From: Arcicella sp043769985
Lineage (GTDB): Bacteria; Bacteroidota; Bacteroidia; Cytophagales; Spirosomataceae
Direction of reading: 5' to 3'
NCBI GenBank assembly: GCA_043769985.1
Contig: JAYVIV010000078.1
Span: 14,950-78,949, forward strand
Length of the DNA stretch: 64,000 nt
Part shown: piece after piece, positions 26,558 through 34,288 of the stretch
How positions within the stretch are numbered: position 1 is the stretch's first letter
Layout of the letters: the number at the start of each line of letters is the position of its first letter
Made by a program: the position numbers and the translations under genes
Notes under the pieces: model-generated
What the model was told of the DNA's origin: nothing
Database searches by the model: none
The model's input: the letters and a program-made list of their open reading frames with translations, nothing else

Positions 26558-26906
26558 TAGTTACAGCGATGTTTACTACTGGAACCGAGATTCTACCAAA
26601 ACTATTGTGGTCAATCAAGGTGGCACGAGCTGTCATGCCCCGGACACCTTGGTTAAAACTAAAAATAGAGGTAACATCCCTATAAAGGATGTTAAAGAAG
26701 GAGATTTAGTAGATTCTTATAATAAGATTACTAAATCTGTTGAAGTTAAAAAAGTTATTAATACCTTTGAATACTATAATTCAAAAAAAACTGTAAAAGT
26801 AAAACTTAAAAATGGAGAAAGGATTATAGTTACAGATGATCATGAATATTATTTTGAAGGTAAATGGACACCAATAAAAGAGATATTATGCAAACTAAAG
26901 AGATAG
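26517..26906 (+). CDS. Terminase large subunit, N-extein plus split-intein N-half
   Basis: 129 residues. Residues 1-38 are the start of TerL, ending VVNQGGTS, the first half of a Walker A loop. Cys39 begins an intein: block A CHAPDTLVKTKNRG, then block B IIVTDDHEYYF with its TxxH motif. The reading frame then closes after KEILCKLKR. The rest of the intein and of TerL is in a separate gene 530 bases on. Joining residue 38 to the C-extein yields GGTSSGKT, a perfect P-loop. The product should be inactive until trans-spliced. Confidence 0.9.
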   Translation: MENQETRQIIPLFSSYSDVYYWNRDSTKTIVVNQGGTSCHAPDTLVKTKNRGNIPIKDVKEGDLVDSYNKITKSVEVKKVINTFEYYNSKKTVKVKLKNGERIIVTDDHEYYFEGKWTPIKEILCKLKR

Positions 26907-27445
26907 AAATCTGGTTAGACATACCTAACCTCCCTAAATACCAAGCATCTTGTTTAGGGGATATAAGACGTAAGTATGATGTGAATAATAAAGTAAAACT
27001 ATATAAAGACCCTAACAGAGGTTATTTAAAGGTGTATCTAATAGATGGAGACGGTAAACCTTCACAAAAGGCAGTTCATTACTTTATAGCTTTAACTTTT
27101 TTAGGTGTGAGACCTGTAGGATTAGAAATAGACCATATTGACGGAGTTAAAACAAATAATCGTGCAGATAATTTAGAATATGTAACTCATGCTGAAAATA
27201 TAAGACGAGCTACTGAATTAGGGCTGCAAAAGCCAAGAGTAGGTAGTCTAAATGGTATGGCAAAGTTAACGGAAAAAGATGTAGAAGAAATAAGGGCACA
27301 TGCTGCAAATAGTAGTCGAGAAGCAGGGAGGGCAGGTAAAAGATATTACGGTAGAAAAGAGCTTGCACTTAAATATGGGGTGTCTGAATGTACTATAAAA
27401 GAAGTTGTGGTTAAACGAAGAAATAAATTTTACAATGTTTCTTGA
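26888..27445 (+). CDS. Free-standing HNH homing endonuclease (NUMOD4-HNH) between the intein halves
   Basis: 185 residues from the ATG at 26888; an in-frame ATG at 26864 is possible. The N-terminus (IEIWLDIPNLPKYQASCLGDIRRK) is a NUMOD4 module. The HNH core is EIDHIDGVKTNNRADNLEYVTHAENIRRA, followed by a C-terminal helix-turn-helix (RKELALKYGVSECTIKEVV), a NUMOD1-like DNA-binding tail. It overlaps the N-half gene by 19 bases and the C-half gene by 11. It probably promotes homing of the split intein locus, cutting intein-free terminase genes. Confidence 0.9.
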   Translation: MQTKEIEIWLDIPNLPKYQASCLGDIRRKYDVNNKVKLYKDPNRGYLKVYLIDGDGKPSQKAVHYFIALTFLGVRPVGLEIDHIDGVKTNNRADNLEYVTHAENIRRATELGLQKPRVGSLNGMAKLTEKDVEEIRAHAANSSREAGRAGKRYYGRKELALKYGVSECTIKEVVVKRRNKFYNVS

Positions 27446-28706
27446 ATTAGAGGATATAGAATCATGGGAATATGTTGATGACTGCGAGAAAGTTTATGAC
27501 ATAGAAGTTGAGGATACCCACAACTATTTTATACATGCAGGTAAACCTATTTTAGTACATAATTCAGGAAAGACCTACGCCATACTTCAAAACCTTTGTC
27601 GTATGGCTCTGGAAAAATCCAGAATCATACAAGTAGTTGGTCAAGATGCTCCAAACTTATATGTAGGAGCTTTGACGGATTTCAAGAGACTTTTAAAAGA
27701 TTCTGAAATACTTAGAGCCGCTTTAAAAAATCCAAACTTAGATAGAGGGCCTTTCAAATTTAAAAATGGATCAACCTTACAGTTTGTTACGGCCCAGACA
27801 GCTCAGGATGCTAAATCTGGAAAAAGAGATATACTTTTCATTAATGAAGCAAATGGTATTACTTATGAGATTGCCTTTGAGCTTATAGCCAGAACTACTG
27901 AAAAAGTTTTTATAGACTATAACCCCAATGCCCGTTTTTGGGTACACCATGAACTAATTGGGAATGATAATGTGGAATACCTGATCTCCAACTTCACCCA
28001 CAATCAACATTGTCCTCCTACAATACAGGATCAAATAGTAACTTGGAAACATAAGGCTGAAAAAGAACAGTCTACCTATTGGGTGAACAAATGGAGAGTT
28101 TACGGATTAGGGTTGACAGGGGTTGTGGAAGGGGCCGTATTTGATAATGTCAATGAGTCCACGTTCTTTCCTTTAGCGGCTAAACATGTTTGCTATGGTC
28201 TGGATTTTGGGTTCAAAAATAACTATACAGCACTTTGTAAAATAGGAGTTTTTAATAACTCCATATACGCCAGAGAGTTGCTTTATGAGCAACAGTTGAA
28301 CTCTATGGATTTGGCAAAAAGACTTACAGACATAGGGATTACTAAACAAGATAAAATTATAGCTGACCCAGCCAATGATGAAGCTATTACTATTCTACAG
28401 AGCAAAGGGTTTAACATCTACCCAGCAAAGAAGGGAAATGATTCCATCAAAGCAGGTATTGATCTAATCCAATCTATGCCACTATACATTACTAAAGATA
28501 GCCATAACTGGTGGTTAGAAGTAGAGAACTATAAGTACAAAAAAGATAAGAATGGTAAGTTCACCAATACCCCTATCGATGATTACAATGATCTCTGGGA
28601 TGCCTGTAGATATGTGTATGTTGAACTATTCGGTGTCAGAACAGTACATGCTAAAAAGAACTTTGCTAAACCTAATTACAGGAGGATGCAAAGAATTGGA
28701 GGATAA
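27435..28706 (+). CDS. Split-intein C-half plus terminase large subunit C-extein
   Basis: 423 residues from the ATG at 27435. Residues 1-43 are an intein C-half with block F (VYDIEVEDTHNYFIH) and block G ending LVHN, with Ser44 as the +1 residue. The C-extein starts SGKTYAILQ and holds TerL features: a Walker B-like DILFINEAN, an RNase H-like nuclease motif YGLDFGFKNNYTAL, and a late acidic DYNDLWDACRYVY. With the N-extein the spliced TerL is 418 residues, normal for the family. TerL powers DNA packaging and cuts concatemers. Confidence 0.92.
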   Translation: MFLELEDIESWEYVDDCEKVYDIEVEDTHNYFIHAGKPILVHNSGKTYAILQNLCRMALEKSRIIQVVGQDAPNLYVGALTDFKRLLKDSEILRAALKNPNLDRGPFKFKNGSTLQFVTAQTAQDAKSGKRDILFINEANGITYEIAFELIARTTEKVFIDYNPNARFWVHHELIGNDNVEYLISNFTHNQHCPPTIQDQIVTWKHKAEKEQSTYWVNKWRVYGLGLTGVVEGAVFDNVNESTFFPLAAKHVCYGLDFGFKNNYTALCKIGVFNNSIYARELLYEQQLNSMDLAKRLTDIGITKQDKIIADPANDEAITILQSKGFNIYPAKKGNDSIKAGIDLIQSMPLYITKDSHNWWLEVENYKYKKDKNGKFTNTPIDDYNDLWDACRYVYVELFGVRTVHAKKNFAKPNYRRMQRIGG

Positions 28707-28738
28707 TTTGTTTATATAATAAAAAAAGTTTATTTTTG
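28707..28738 (+). promoter_or_regulatory. Consensus promoter after terminase
   Basis: TTTG (28707-28710), 20-base spacer, TATTTTTG (28731-28738), 20 bases before the ATG at 28759. It would start a new transcript for the neck/tail assembly genes. Confidence 0.78.
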
Positions 28739-28758
28739 CATTTTAATTAAAAAATATT

Positions 28759-29322
28759 ATGAGTACATCACAATTACTTTTACAAGCCTTGGAACAATCG
28801 GTTTCTGAGTTTGGTCAAAACCATCTACAGACAGGAAAACTAAGACAGTTTATTGCTCTGAATCACCCAGCACAAAAAGATGCTGCTTTCAAAATAGTGT
28901 CTAAAGTTAAAGCAGCAAGCTCTGTATCTGGAGCAAGCTCTGTTGTGTCCGCTAAATCTACATCTGGCTTTGGAGGAAGAACACCTATAAATTTAGGTGA
29001 ATTAAAAAACTCTCCGAACATTTCACAGCCCATCCCTACACCAGAAAATGTTGTGGCTAAAACTGTGATAGCAGATATTTCCGAAAATGAAGCATCTGTA
29101 GCCGATGACAATGTGCAGCCAGAATTTAAAAACTTTGATGAGTTCGCTGAAACAGACATCCAAACTCTTGTTGAGTACGACGAGGATATGCTTCTTGCCA
29201 CTTATGGAAGGGTTAACCTACAGAACTTAGGAGTTAAATTAGGTTTCAGTCTGGATATCAGAAAATCAGACAAGGCATACACCACAAACTTTAAAAAAGC
29301 ATTGATTAAAGCATTAAAATAA
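28759..29322 (+). CDS. Hypothetical protein with low-complexity centre
   Basis: 187 residues. A helical N-terminus is followed by a Ser/Ala-rich and Pro-rich linker (about 50-105), then a C-terminal compact domain (EYDEDMLLATYGRVNLQNLGVKLG...IRKSDKAYTTNF). That last part resembles a small helical SAP/HeH-like segment. It is the first gene after a consensus promoter and 4 bases before the frameshift gene. Structural or assembly function is possible but not shown. Confidence 0.65.
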   Translation: MSTSQLLLQALEQSVSEFGQNHLQTGKLRQFIALNHPAQKDAAFKIVSKVKAASSVSGASSVVSAKSTSGFGGRTPINLGELKNSPNISQPIPTPENVVAKTVIADISENEASVADDNVQPEFKNFDEFAETDIQTLVEYDEDMLLATYGRVNLQNLGVKLGFSLDIRKSDKAYTTNFKKALIKALK

Positions 29323-29326
29323 ACCG

Positions 29327-30271
29327 ATGTTCGAGGGAAAACTTAAAAAGGAAGATGGAACAGAGATTGTGTTCCAAATCCCCGAAACGTGCAGGGAAAT
29401 TAAATTCAGGGCAAAATTAGATTTTGATGATGCCTGTCTAAGAATTTTGAATTACTTAGCTGAGGCTAAGGAGGATTTCAATTCTGGGTATTACCTGTAC
29501 CTTATGTCTTATGCTTTAACAGAGTTTTTTACTACTCAAAACACTCCATCGGATGCCAAAAATCCAAAAGAGTATGCTCTGGATTTTCATGCGTTATATA
29601 ATGTGGATGTTTCTGATTTAATCGAAGAAGATGGGTCACTTAAAGCGCATGTAATGAAAAATCACATGGAGCTATATAAAGGCAAACCATCTGTGGATAT
29701 TCAAAACTCTCAACTTACGTTATCCACAATTTATGAACATATTTATGCCGTTTTGACAGAGTATGAGTACAATGAGCAACAAAATGACTTTTGCTTTACC
29801 TACAAAGGTGAGGAATTTAAAGTCTTTGGCAAACATAGAGACTCTATTTTGGGGTTTGCTCAGTATGACAAAGTGACATTAGGAGAACTTACAGAAGCAT
29901 TTGAAGTATCAAGACAAGTCAACAAATTAAATAAAACAGGTAAGCAGCCAACATCGGTTAAACTTACTGAGCATCTACACCTATTGGCAATTTTAGCCCG
30001 AAAGAAAGGTGAGACGTTACCGATGGAGAATACAGAGCAATTTATAGATGTGCGAGCCAGACATTTTTTAGATATAGACTTTCAGACCAGTTCTGATGTT
30101 TTTTTTTATTTAATTCATTCGTTAACTACCTCTCAAAAAGAAACGATTGTAAGTTCTTTTTTAACCCACCTAAATCAACAAATATCGACTATACCGATGA
30201 ATTTATCCAAAAACAAATCAGAGAAAATGATGCTGTCTGGGAAAGGTCAGGATTTAATTCTCTCAAAATAA
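29327..30271 (+). CDS. Putative tail assembly chaperone-like gene with -1 frameshift signal
   Basis: 314 residues in the zero frame. No named domain. Two canonical slippery heptamers fall in frame near its 3' end: T TTT TTT (30100-30106) and T TTT TTA (30157-30163). A -1 shift at the second gives 279 residues plus a 74-residue extension ending at 30387, where its TGA forms an ATGA overlap with the next gene. A long and a short form from one gene is the hallmark of phage tail assembly chaperones, although those usually sit next to the tape measure. Function is inferred from this mechanism alone. Confidence 0.72.
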   Translation: MFEGKLKKEDGTEIVFQIPETCREIKFRAKLDFDDACLRILNYLAEAKEDFNSGYYLYLMSYALTEFFTTQNTPSDAKNPKEYALDFHALYNVDVSDLIEEDGSLKAHVMKNHMELYKGKPSVDIQNSQLTLSTIYEHIYAVLTEYEYNEQQNDFCFTYKGEEFKVFGKHRDSILGFAQYDKVTLGELTEAFEVSRQVNKLNKTGKQPTSVKLTEHLHLLAILARKKGETLPMENTEQFIDVRARHFLDIDFQTSSDVFFYLIHSLTTSQKETIVSSFLTHLNQQISTIPMNLSKNKSEKMMLSGKGQDLILSK

Positions 30272-30387
30272 GGTTATTGGAATTAGGAGCATTCACTGAG
30301 CCGAATAAAAGTCCGATGCAAAGTGTTTGGGAAGTATCATCAGTAGAAGCATTAAAATTAATATCACTTAAAAATTCAGGATTATGA
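30157..30387 (+). other. -1 frameshift site and extension reading frame
   Basis: Slippery TTTTTTA at 30157-30163 in zero-frame phase T TTT TTA, the HIV-1 type heptamer. The -1 frame is then open for 74 codons (starting NPPKSTNIDYTDE, ending KLISLKNSGL) to TGA at 30385-30387. The extension has normal amino-acid composition and no ATG near its beginning. It fills an otherwise empty 112-base gap in a tightly packed operon. Confidence 0.75.
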
Positions 30388-31094
30388 TTACTTTATACCA
30401 TGTATATCGATTATTCAGAGAAGCAGTTATGGCATATCCAATAACTGAACTTAAATGTAATTACCCACAAACATTTGCGCTGTTGCAGGATTACACTACT
30501 TTGAATATCGCCAATTTAGGTAAGACAATTCAGGATTATAAGGATGGGGTTTTTTATAGCAGGGCGTGGAATGCTACCAACCAATCAGCATCCACAATTA
30601 CATGGCAATATCCACTTGTAGGGATACAGCACTATAATTTTGAAGCCATCAACATGCAGCATAAAAATGGTATAGTTCACCATAACTTAACTGTTGGGGT
30701 TTATGATCTTAAAGAAGAAGTTAGTGGAGGTAAAAACAAGTGTGCGGATCGTCCGATTGCCAAAATAGAAACGGATACTGAAAAAATACTTTTCGGGGTT
30801 TTAGAATACATACGGCTTATTGAGAAAGCAACCATAAATGGCGGTGATCCTAATTATTACTCTAAAAAATATTTGGATTACAGGATTTCAGAGGGGGATA
30901 CCGTAAAAACTCTTGCTCACATGTTTATTTTCCCTTCTGGGGAGCCGTGGTATGGGGTCAGAGCAGAGACAGGTATCGAAAAGGTATATGGAACAGAACT
31001 TAGGATAAAAGTGGCTGTACACCCCTGTAATGAGCTTGAATACAACTTTAATATTGTAGAGCCGTTAATCGCAATCGCAGATTGCTGTAAATAA
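30384..31094 (+). CDS. Putative neck or tail protein
   Basis: 236 residues, mixed alpha/beta, without membrane segments. The ATG overlaps the stop of the frameshifted form of the previous gene and its own stop abuts the next start, so the three are coupled. Next to a gp10-like protein, a tail terminator or head-tail joining role is reasonable. Not recognised by motif. Confidence 0.62.
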   Translation: MITLYHVYRLFREAVMAYPITELKCNYPQTFALLQDYTTLNIANLGKTIQDYKDGVFYSRAWNATNQSASTITWQYPLVGIQHYNFEAINMQHKNGIVHHNLTVGVYDLKEEVSGGKNKCADRPIAKIETDTEKILFGVLEYIRLIEKATINGGDPNYYSKKYLDYRISEGDTVKTLAHMFIFPSGEPWYGVRAETGIEKVYGTELRIKVAVHPCNELEYNFNIVEPLIAIADCCK

Positions 31095-31663
31095 TGGCTG
31101 TAACAAACCTCAGAAAATATTTACCAGAACAACTCCACAAAGTAGGGGTCAATAAAGTTGCTCAATTAAAAGCGAGCATAGATCGTCGAAATTTTAGTGA
31201 TCTGGGGTCGTTAAGAGCATCTATAAACTATAAAATAACTATAAATTCCAACTCAGATTTCAGGATTGATTTCTTCTGGAAAAATTACGGGGATTTTTTG
31301 AATCAGGGGCGTAATAATCTGGGTAAGTTAAATAATACTGCCAATGATAGATTAGCAGCATGGGTAAGAAGAAAATTAGATACCGACGCTTTCAGGGATA
31401 AGTACTATAAAACTAAAAGCGGCAAAACTTCTAAGGTAAGTAAATTCTTCTTGTCCAAAAGGATAGCTTACATCATCCAGAGAAACTGGTCACGGGGCAA
31501 AAGATTCCCATCTGTAGCTTCTGGATCAAAGGGATGGGCCAGTACAGCATTCAGCAGCACCGAGAGAGCTACATTACGTAGGCTTACTCAGACGGCATTA
31601 AGTACAGCGTTTTCAAAATATGTAAAAGAGAGTTTGAGAAATGTCGGTAAGAAAAAACAATAA
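31094..31663 (+). CDS. HK97 gp10-like tail completion protein (putative)
   Basis: 189 residues, strongly basic, with a short helix-rich start, the strand pattern DFRIDFFWKNYGDFLNQGRNN and a basic FFLSKRIAYIIQRNWSRGKRFP segment before a C-terminal helix. Such proteins close the tail end or neck. Similarity is by general layout and by position, so the call is moderate. It shares one base with the preceding gene and 23 with the next. Confidence 0.58.
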   Translation: MAVTNLRKYLPEQLHKVGVNKVAQLKASIDRRNFSDLGSLRASINYKITINSNSDFRIDFFWKNYGDFLNQGRNNLGKLNNTANDRLAAWVRRKLDTDAFRDKYYKTKSGKTSKVSKFFLSKRIAYIIQRNWSRGKRFPSVASGSKGWASTAFSSTERATLRRLTQTALSTAFSKYVKESLRNVGKKKQ

Positions 31664-31973
31664 GACAAAAGCAATTCCCCAAGAGCTGTTGGAAGCCGCA
31701 TTAAAATCAGGGAATTACAAGACCAAGACTATTTGGACAGAATTATATTTGAGATTCAGACAAGATAACCTATATTTATATGTTAAAAAAGAAATACCCG
31801 ACCAAATTATAGAGGAAACTGTTGAAATATTAAAGAATATAGAGTTTCTGGTCTGGGATTTTAATGTAAAAAAGGCTCTGGGGGCCTACCTGTTGAGTCA
31901 GATTTGTGTTAAACCTACCAACAATTTTTTTGTAAAAAACCCTTATCCAGATATACGATACAAAAAAATTTAA
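31641..31973 (+). CDS. Hypothetical protein
   Basis: 110 residues, basic N-terminus then helices (IPDQIIEETVEILKNIEFLVWDFN). Last gene of the neck/tail operon, before a new consensus promoter at 31990. Function unknown. Confidence 0.6.
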   Translation: MSVRKNNKTKAIPQELLEAALKSGNYKTKTIWTELYLRFRQDNLYLYVKKEIPDQIIEETVEILKNIEFLVWDFNVKKALGAYLLSQICVKPTNNFFVKNPYPDIRYKKI

Positions 31974-31989
31974 AATAAATCTTAAAAAA

Positions 31990-32021
31990 TTTGTTTATCT
32001 AAATTAATTAACTTACCTTTG
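31990..32021 (+). promoter_or_regulatory. Consensus promoter opening the accessory region
   Basis: TTTG (31990-31993), 20-base spacer, TACCTTTG (32014-32021), 15 bases before the ATG at 32037. Exact match to the Bacteroidota consensus. Confidence 0.82.
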
Positions 32022-32036
32022 CAGAAATTAATTGTT

Positions 32037-32144
32037 ATGACAACAGGTAAAATTTTTTTACTTATTACAGATGTAATTCTATCCTTTATTATAGGGGTAT
32101 TTTTAGCTAAAAACCAAAACCTTAAAAATTTTAAAAACCAATAA
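32037..32144 (+). CDS. Tiny membrane protein (35 residues)
   Basis: An ATG closely follows a consensus promoter and opens a 35-residue frame with one membrane segment (IFLLITDVILSFIIGVFLA) and a Lys/Asn-rich tail. It stops three bases before the next ATG. Its promoter-proximal position and hydrophobic core favour a real gene. Function unknown; small phage membrane proteins often affect host physiology or exclusion. Confidence 0.6.
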   Translation: MTTGKIFLLITDVILSFIIGVFLAKNQNLKNFKNQ

Positions 32145-32147
32145 AGT

Positions 32148-32399
32148 ATGTTAAGCAAAAAACAGAAAAGTCAATACCTCAAAGACTTAAAGCCTTGGAT
32201 AAATGATTTAGGAATACGAAAATTATTTTGGGGTTTCCGTTTTCAGTATCTAAATACCCCTTCGGATAAGGTGGTACAGTTAGAAGATGACATTTTAGAT
32301 TCTATCACCAGATCAAGAGTACTGTACGGCCACGTAATTTTTGACAATGATTTTGGTCTGTCCGATGTTAAATTCTTAATCACAACTGATTGGAAATGA
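32148..32399 (+). CDS. Small hypothetical protein
   Basis: 83 residues with a basic N-terminus and aromatic centre (LFWGFRFQYL). Its TGA overlaps the ATG of the next small gene. No family recognised. Confidence 0.6.
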   Translation: MLSKKQKSQYLKDLKPWINDLGIRKLFWGFRFQYLNTPSDKVVQLEDDILDSITRSRVLYGHVIFDNDFGLSDVKFLITTDWK

Positions 32400-32545
32400 T
32401 ACACCTTATTTTTAAACTCGCACTGTGGGCTGTAGCGATTCCAGTTACAATGTTCACATTTGCACAAATGCGCAAAATACATGACAGTGATACCAAAAGC
32501 AGGACGACCAGAAAAAGACGAAGCTGGAACCGCAAGGAATATTAA
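32396..32545 (+). CDS. Small membrane protein (49 residues)
   Basis: ATGA-coupled to the previous gene. One hydrophobic segment (LIFKLALWAVAIPVTMFTFA) is followed by a very basic tail (TKSRTTRKRRSWNRKEY). It overlaps the next gene by 65 bases in another frame, which lowers certainty, but the coupling and membrane pattern support it. Confidence 0.45.
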   Translation: MIHLIFKLALWAVAIPVTMFTFAQMRKIHDSDTKSRTTRKRRSWNRKEY

Positions 32546-32705
32546 TTGCTATATTGCCCCAAAAGACTTGGGCGTTCTAAGTCCAAGACAGGCCGCAATT
32601 ATAGCAAAAAAATTAATTTTCTCTATCTGTAAAAATCCAGATATTTGTCAGGATTTACTACAGTCAAACGTTTACATAACCATCAAAACAAAAGTAAATG
32701 AGTAA
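32481..32705 (+). CDS. Small hypothetical protein
   Basis: 74 residues from the ATG at 32481 (an in-frame ATG at 32460 is possible). Starts MTVIPKAGRPEKDEAGTARN, then a helix LSPRQAAIIAKKLIFSICKN. Overlaps the next ATG by 8 bases. The GRPxKDE start is seen in small DNA-interacting proteins, but no firm family is claimed. Confidence 0.58.
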   Translation: MTVIPKAGRPEKDEAGTARNINCYIAPKDLGVLSPRQAAIIAKKLIFSICKNPDICQDLLQSNVYITIKTKVNE

Positions 32706-32910
32706 TTTAGTGGAACTTCCACCTGCTGTTGCGGAATTTAGAAAAACCGTAATGGCACAATTACAAGCCGAAGAAACTCCTTTGGCTCAGCTTAAAAAGA
32801 TGTCTGAACTTTACAAAGAAGAAGAACAACTTTGGTTATCTGCATACCCAGAGAGGGCAAAGGACATAAAGGCATTGATTAAACAGAGCTTTCCTACTTT
32901 ACCTGTCTAA
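32698..32910 (+). CDS. Small helical hypothetical protein
   Basis: 70 residues, entirely helical by appearance (VAEFRKTVMAQLQAEETPLAQLKKMSELYK). Its stop shares one base with the start of the HNH protein, so the two are coupled. Function unknown. Confidence 0.6.
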   Translation: MSNLVELPPAVAEFRKTVMAQLQAEETPLAQLKKMSELYKEEEQLWLSAYPERAKDIKALIKQSFPTLPV

Positions 32911-33290
32911 TGGATGCCATAGGAATTTGCCGTAAATGCGGTGCTGAGTTTAAGAAGTACACTACCTTAGATGTCTATTGTTCAAGGAGTTGTGTACCTA
33001 CAGGTGAAGGAACACTTAAAGCAAGAACTAAAATCCGAAACAAATCTAAAAAGAGAGAAGCGGACGATAGATTGTACGAGATACTTCGCAGGAAATTTTT
33101 TGAGATCGAAAAAAATAAGGTCTGCCCTATTATGGGAACCCCATCTGTAGAAGTCCATCATACCCATTGTGGTACAGATCGGGCAAAATACTATCTGGAT
33201 ACTGATACTTGGATAGGGGTCTCCAGAGAAGGGCACGAGAAAATTCACAACCGCCCACAATGGGCCAGAGACAAAGGATACCTGAAATAA
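32910..33290 (+). CDS. HNH nuclease with N-terminal zinc finger
   Basis: 126 residues. An N-terminal CRKCG...YCSRSC motif binds zinc; a basic linker follows; the C-terminal part is an HNH of the phage recombination type: CPIMGTPSVEVHHTHCG, then LDTDTWIGVSREGHEKIHNRP. The fold may process recombination or packaging DNA. No intein or intron is nearby, so it is more likely a cellular-type phage nuclease than a homing enzyme. Confidence 0.8.
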   Translation: MDAIGICRKCGAEFKKYTTLDVYCSRSCVPTGEGTLKARTKIRNKSKKREADDRLYEILRRKFFEIEKNKVCPIMGTPSVEVHHTHCGTDRAKYYLDTDTWIGVSREGHEKIHNRPQWARDKGYLK

Positions 33291-33525
33291 AGATAAGGTA
33301 TTACTTGGAAATTAATTTACTTACTTGTAGCTTTACGCTGTGTATTAATTTTTTTTGTTACTATTAGCGTTTTTAACAAAGTCTGTAAAAGTATAGACGG
33401 CAATCTCTGAGTGGTTGTAGAGGAGTTCGTTTCTTCTCCAGAGAGCAATTAGCACTTTTATTGAGAATGAGTTTTTTATGAAGGGGTGTGTAAGGAGCAC
33501 CCCTTTTTTCACAAAAATCACCCAA
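33291..33525 (+). terminator. Intergenic region with intrinsic terminator at 33481-33509
   Basis: AAGGGGTG (33481-33488) and CACCCCTT (33498-33505) form an 8-bp stem with a 9-base loop followed by T residues. Upstream, CTCTG...GGAG and CTCC-AGAG (about 33396-33450) can form a bulged stem. No gene seen in the remaining bases. Confidence 0.75.
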
Positions 33526-33753
33526 ATGTCCAAAGCAAAATTACTGGTCAAAAATCAAGAAGCCAGAGAAAAAGTCCTGAATTTTTTTAGTGACAGCCCG
33601 TTAACCGAGTTTGAAACCTGTTTTAAACTTCGGGATATGTTGTTTACCATCACCGCCAAAAATCTGAACGAAGAATTTTTGCTCAGGAATTTACGTCTGG
33701 AGATGGATATATTAAGATTAACTGAATATGTTGATTACCAGATCATAGTATAA
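33526..33753 (+). CDS. Small hypothetical protein
   Basis: 75 residues from the ATG at 33526, chosen because an in-frame ATG at 33478 lies inside the terminator. Helical and charged (KNQEAREKVLNFFSDSPLTEFETCFKL). No family recognised. Confidence 0.6.
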   Translation: MSKAKLLVKNQEAREKVLNFFSDSPLTEFETCFKLRDMLFTITAKNLNEEFLLRNLRLEMDILRLTEYVDYQIIV

Positions 33754-33790
33754 AGTAAAGTTATTAATTGACTAATCCAATACAAAAGTA

Positions 33791-34009
33791 ATGCTATATA
33801 TTTACACCACCGATGATCCAACAGAAGCTACCAGAATTACAAAGAGTCTGGACATGGCCTGTTTTATCCATGACCTGATGAATATTCGTCGGGATTTTTT
33901 GAAGTATGCGGATTTAACGAGAACACAATCTAAAATGGCTGAGAAAATTTTTGATCGGATCAACGACGCTATGAATGATAACAATATTGTTGTAGATGAA
34001 TTACTTTAA
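33791..34009 (+). CDS. Small hypothetical protein
   Basis: 72 residues, begins MLYIYTTDDPTEATRITKSL and continues helical. Followed 9 bases later by another small gene. Function unknown. Confidence 0.6.
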   Translation: MLYIYTTDDPTEATRITKSLDMACFIHDLMNIRRDFLKYADLTRTQSKMAEKIFDRINDAMNDNNIVVDELL

Positions 34010-34018
34010 TTAAAAAAT

Positions 34019-34207
34019 ATGCAAGATTTTTCTGTGTTTTTACCAGATGGTAACATATTGGCCATAGCTTGTGAGGACATTTTTTTGGGGGATAGTTATC
34101 ATAGGTTTTTTGACAAAGACAAGAATTTGGTGGCAGTAGTACCAAATACTTATCTGATAGTAAAAATGGATAGAGACGAATTAAATAACGTGGAAAAAAT
34201 ATTTTAA
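34019..34207 (+). CDS. Small hypothetical protein
   Basis: 62 residues, beta-rich (SVFLPDGNILAIACEDI, LVAVVPNTYLIVKMD). It ends where the repeated accessory promoter begins. Function unknown. Confidence 0.6.
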   Translation: MQDFSVFLPDGNILAIACEDIFLGDSYHRFFDKDKNLVAVVPNTYLIVKMDRDELNNVEKIF

Positions 34208-34217
34208 AAATAATTTC

Positions 34218-34262
34218 ATAAAAATTTTTTTATTCCAAAAATTATGTTTATCTTTGCGGCAT
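34218..34262 (+). promoter_or_regulatory. Accessory promoter family, copy 1
   Basis: AAAAATTTTTTTATTCC then TATCTTTG at 34249-34256, followed by the conserved leader CATATTAGTTAACA. Near-identical blocks precede genes at 35760, 36615, 37882, 38781, 42030 and 42889. Confidence 0.85.
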
Positions 34263-34288
34263 ATTAGTTAACACTTAAAAAAGAAGTT

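Noticed and set aside
26864..27445. Terminase region as one intein with an internal HNH domain expressed by two frameshifts
   Set aside because: No canonical slippery heptamer lies in the 43-base overlap, while the HNH and C-part each have a well-placed ATG; a split arrangement is simpler.
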